Shown here: positions 31,079 to 33,078 of the stretch, piece by piece | Position numbering within the stretch: the first letter of the stretch is position 1 | Layout of the letters: the number at the start of each line of letters is the position of its first letter | DNA from: an uncultured Actinomycetes bacterium | GTDB lineage: Bacteria; Actinomycetota; Actinomycetes; Nanopelagicales; Nanopelagicaceae | Length of the DNA: 33,078 nt | Direction of reading: 5' to 3' | Assembly: GCA_903844855.1 (NCBI GenBank) | Contig: CAIMVH010000178.1 | Span: forward strand, 1-33,078 | Translations under genes and position numbers: made by a program | Notes under the pieces: generated by a model | Databases searched by the model: none | What the model was told of the DNA's origin: nothing | Seen by the model: only the letters and a program-made list of their open reading frames with translations

Positions 31079-31118
31079 GTGAAACATCAGGCGACAGCTA
31101 GGTGAACATCGGATGAAA
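31079..31118 (-). promoter_or_regulatory. PHO box (four direct repeats) and pstS promoter
   Basis: On the minus strand four 7-base units, TTTCATC, GTTCACC, TGTCGCC and GTTTCAC, are spaced by exactly 4 bases, giving the 11-base period of actinobacterial PhoP boxes (consensus near GTTCACC). TAAAAC (31068-31063) follows 10 bases after the last unit as -10. This predicts PhoR-PhoP induction of pstS under phosphate limitation, independent of pstAB. Confidence 0.75.
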
Positions 31119-32009
31119 TCAGCCAAACCGTCCAGTCACATAATTTTCGGTGCGAATGTCTTTAGGTCGTCCAAAAATTTCACGGGTAGGGGCAAACTCA
31201 ATCAATTGGCCTGGTCCACCTTCTGATAGGAAAAAGGCTGTGTAATCAGAGACGCGGGCTGCTTGCTGCATATTGTGCGTGACAATAATTACTGCCATAG
31301 TTTTCGCTAGATCTCCGATTGTCTCTTCAATTTTCAAGGTGGAACCTGGGTCAAGTGAAGAGCAGGGTTCATCCATCAAAAGGACATCCGGATTAACTGC
31401 AAGAGATCTTGCAATGCATAACCTTTGCTGTTGGCCGCCAGATAATGATCCACCCGGTTGGTTTAGGCGATCTTTAACTTCACTCCAAAGCCCAGCTCTT
31501 TCTAAGCAATCCTGCATCAACTCTTCTTTGTTTGGAACTTTCAATTGAGCTAGTTTAATGCCAGCTAATACGTTCTCTCCGATTGACATCGAGGGGAATG
31601 GGTTAGGTTTTTGAAAAACCATGCCAATTTTAAGTCTTATTTTTGTAACATCTGTACCGGATGAGTAGATGTCTTTCCCATGTAAAAAGACTTCGCCAGA
31701 CATTGCTGCACCAGGAATAAATTCATGCATTCGATTTAAAGTTCTTAAAAATGTAGATTTTCCACAACCGGATGGTCCGATCAAAGCTGTGACGGTACCG
31801 GCGGCGAAATAGATCGACAAATCGGAGACTGCAAGATATTTACCGAACCAAGCGTAAATATTTCGGGCATCTAGTCCCGACCCATTGCCCAACGGCTCAT
31901 TACTTTGACTCTCAAATTTACTCGTAGCAACATCTGCCAGACTAAATGGCTGGCTCTTTTGAGGTTCGGACATTACAGAACTTTCCTCTCTCACCGATTT
32001 GTCAATCAT
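31119..32009 (-). CDS. pstB: Phosphate ABC transporter ATP-binding protein PstB
   Basis: ATPase of the phosphate importer, 296 residues. Walker A is GPSGCGKST (78-86), the Q loop is [11 protein letters not shown]-like ([11 protein letters not shown]), the signature LSGGQQQR is at 189-196, Walker [12 protein letters not shown] follows and the switch is VTHNMQQA. The C-terminus ([21 protein letters not shown]) is diagnostic of PstB. About 45 extra N-terminal residues precede the usual start (near [11 protein letters not shown]). GGAG sits 7 bases before the ATG inside the end of pstA, from which it is separated by 3 bp. Confidence 0.97.
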   Translation of the reverse strand: MIDKSVREESSVMSEPQKSQPFSLADVATSKFESQSNEPLGNGSGLDARNIYAWFGKYLAVSDLSIYFAAGTVTALIGPSGCGKSTFLRTLNRMHEFIPGAAMSGEVFLHGKDIYSSGTDVTKIRLKIGMVFQKPNPFPSMSIGENVLAGIKLAQLKVPNKEELMQDCLERAGLWSEVKDRLNQPGGSLSGGQQQRLCIARSLAVNPDVLLMDEPCSSLDPGSTLKIEETIGDLAKTMAVIIVTHNMQQAARVSDYTAFFLSEGGPGQLIEFAPTREIFGRPKDIRTENYVTGRFG

Positions 32010-32012
32010 AAA

Positions 32013-33074
32013 TTAACTCCGCACCTTCTTTGGAGAACTAATTTTTCTCGCGGCAATAAATAGGGATAAAACTATAATCATCAGCAAGAAGATTGCAGCC
32101 CAGGCACGCGCAATCGCGTTTGGTGTGCCATCAATCAGCGCTTTCCAAACATAGAATGGAATAGAACCCATATTTCCATCCATTGGGTTAACGTTAACGG
32201 CATCTGCACCACCAGTTGTGAAAAGCAAAGGTGCGGTTTCTCCAGCGATGCGGGCTACACCAAGAATCGCAGCTGTAGTCAATCCACTTTTTGCAGCAGG
32301 AATCACCACCATTGCAACTGTTCGCCATTGAGTTGCGCCGAGGGCTAAGCCCGCTTCGCGCAGATCACTAGGTATTAATTTTAAAACTTCTTCAGATGTG
32401 CGAGCCACTGTGGGAATCATCAAAATAGTTAATGCGAGGGCACCCATAAACCCTGAAAACCCTCGACCACTTCCTGTAATGAGAGCCGAATATATAAAAA
32501 GGCCCGCGACAATAGAAGGAATTCCACTCATAGCTTGGACTAAGAATCTAATTAAAGTCGAACCGTAGCCCTTCAACTCCGTCAAATAAAGTGCGGTCAA
32601 TATTCCGATTGGAACACTAAAAATCAAAGCGATGGAGATCATAATCAATGAGCCGATTACCGCGTGCTTTATCCCTCCTACGTCTAGGGAAGAAGCAAAG
32701 CCATCTTCGGCCATATCGGTTGTGAAAAAGCCGATATACATGGCTTCAGTTCCGCGCATGAAAACAGTTCCCAAAATCGAAACAACTGGCATTATCAATA
32801 GGGACATTCCGGTAAGTGCAAAACCGGTAGCCAAGCTATTTTTGGCCAGTATAATTCCACCTTTTAAGAAAGAAGCAAGAAAATTTGAAGCAAGAGAGAA
32901 AAGAATAAACAGAAGAACAAAAGCTAGCTTTCCGCTAAATCCGGTAAATTGGATTACAGCAAAAGTAAGCACAGTGTTAAAAATAAAAATAGCAATATTT
33001 ATATTAATTTCACGTTGGGTTGGCTTCCAAGGTTGCTTAGGTTTAACTTCTCTTTCTTGTAACTCTGGCGTCAT
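32013..33074 (-). CDS. pstA: Phosphate ABC transporter permease PstA
   Basis: Membrane subunit, 353 residues. A basic N-terminal segment is followed by three closely spaced hydrophobic helices and then the PstA core: VPIGILTALYLTEL, QAMSGIPSIVAGLFIYS, the EAA loop LREAGLALGATQWRTVAMVV and GETAPLLFTTGG. The extra N-terminal helices are common in actinobacterial PstA. TAA at 33078-33076, one base before the ATG, could be the stop of pstC, which should lie just beyond the window edge. Confidence 0.95.
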   Translation of the reverse strand: MTPELQEREVKPKQPWKPTQREININIAIFIFNTVLTFAVIQFTGFSGKLAFVLLFILFSLASNFLASFLKGGIILAKNSLATGFALTGMSLLIMPVVSILGTVFMRGTEAMYIGFFTTDMAEDGFASSLDVGGIKHAVIGSLIMISIALIFSVPIGILTALYLTELKGYGSTLIRFLVQAMSGIPSIVAGLFIYSALITGSGRGFSGFMGALALTILMIPTVARTSEEVLKLIPSDLREAGLALGATQWRTVAMVVIPAAKSGLTTAAILGVARIAGETAPLLFTTGGADAVNVNPMDGNMGSIPFYVWKALIDGTPNAIARAWAAIFLLMIIVLSLFIAARKISSPKKVRS

Positions 33075-33078
33075 ATTA

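Overview
The window reads as chromosomal DNA of a free-living actinobacterium. The signs are a lysine/alanine-rich DNA-binding tail of the HupB/H1-like kind, a methionine aminopeptidase with the actinobacterial N-terminal extension, a polyprenol-phosphate mannosyltransferase, a histidine ammonia-lyase with a Cys-Ser-Gly cofactor triad, and many genes whose start codon lies 6-7 bases after a TANNNT -10 box (leaderless mRNAs). Moderate GC, tight spacing and the style of PstS suggest a small-genome planktonic lineage (Nanopelagicales-like). That placement is inference; no rRNA is present.

Layout. 1-4.8 kb is housekeeping: the end of a basic nucleoid protein, map, a MarR regulator divergent from yceI across a symmetric operator/promoter region, a secreted L,D-transpeptidase-like protein, and a GNAT acetyltransferase coupled to tgt. 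4.8-10.2 kb is histidine degradation: hutH-hutU-hutI on the minus strand and hutG divergent, giving histidine to urocanate to imidazolonepropionate to formimidoylglutamate to glutamate plus formamide. 10.2-16.1 kb is a complete oligopeptide ABC importer (order oppC-oppA-oppB-oppD-oppF) with a 17-bp intercistronic hairpin after oppA. 16.3-24.2 kb holds a small lipoprotein, DinG helicase, metF, trhO, a small helix-hairpin-helix protein, a DinB-fold protein with a VOC protein, a Ppm-type mannosyltransferase and two small proteins (YCII, DUF4287).

24.2-29.8 kb looks like an accessory region. It has a 563-residue Gly/Ala-rich protein ending in a roughly 200-residue alanine-rich helix with 11- and 14/15-residue repeats, a cysteine-synthase 3' remnant, an aquaporin divergent from an ArsR regulator, a DUF1330 pseudogene frameshifted at a TCAGC x3 tandem repeat, an SDR/HxlR pair, a PGPGW membrane protein and a degenerate tRNA-like sequence with encoded CCA. 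From about 27.4 kb the DNA is visibly richer in A+T. 29.8-33.1 kb is the phosphate importer in the unusual order pstA-pstB-pstS, with a four-repeat PHO box directly before pstS; pstC probably lies just outside the window.

The items most worth a second look are the alanine-rich repeat protein, the slippage-type DUF1330 frameshift, the mirror-symmetric marR/yceI control region, the PHO box and order of the pst genes, the GGDN variant of HutG, and the tRNA-like element.
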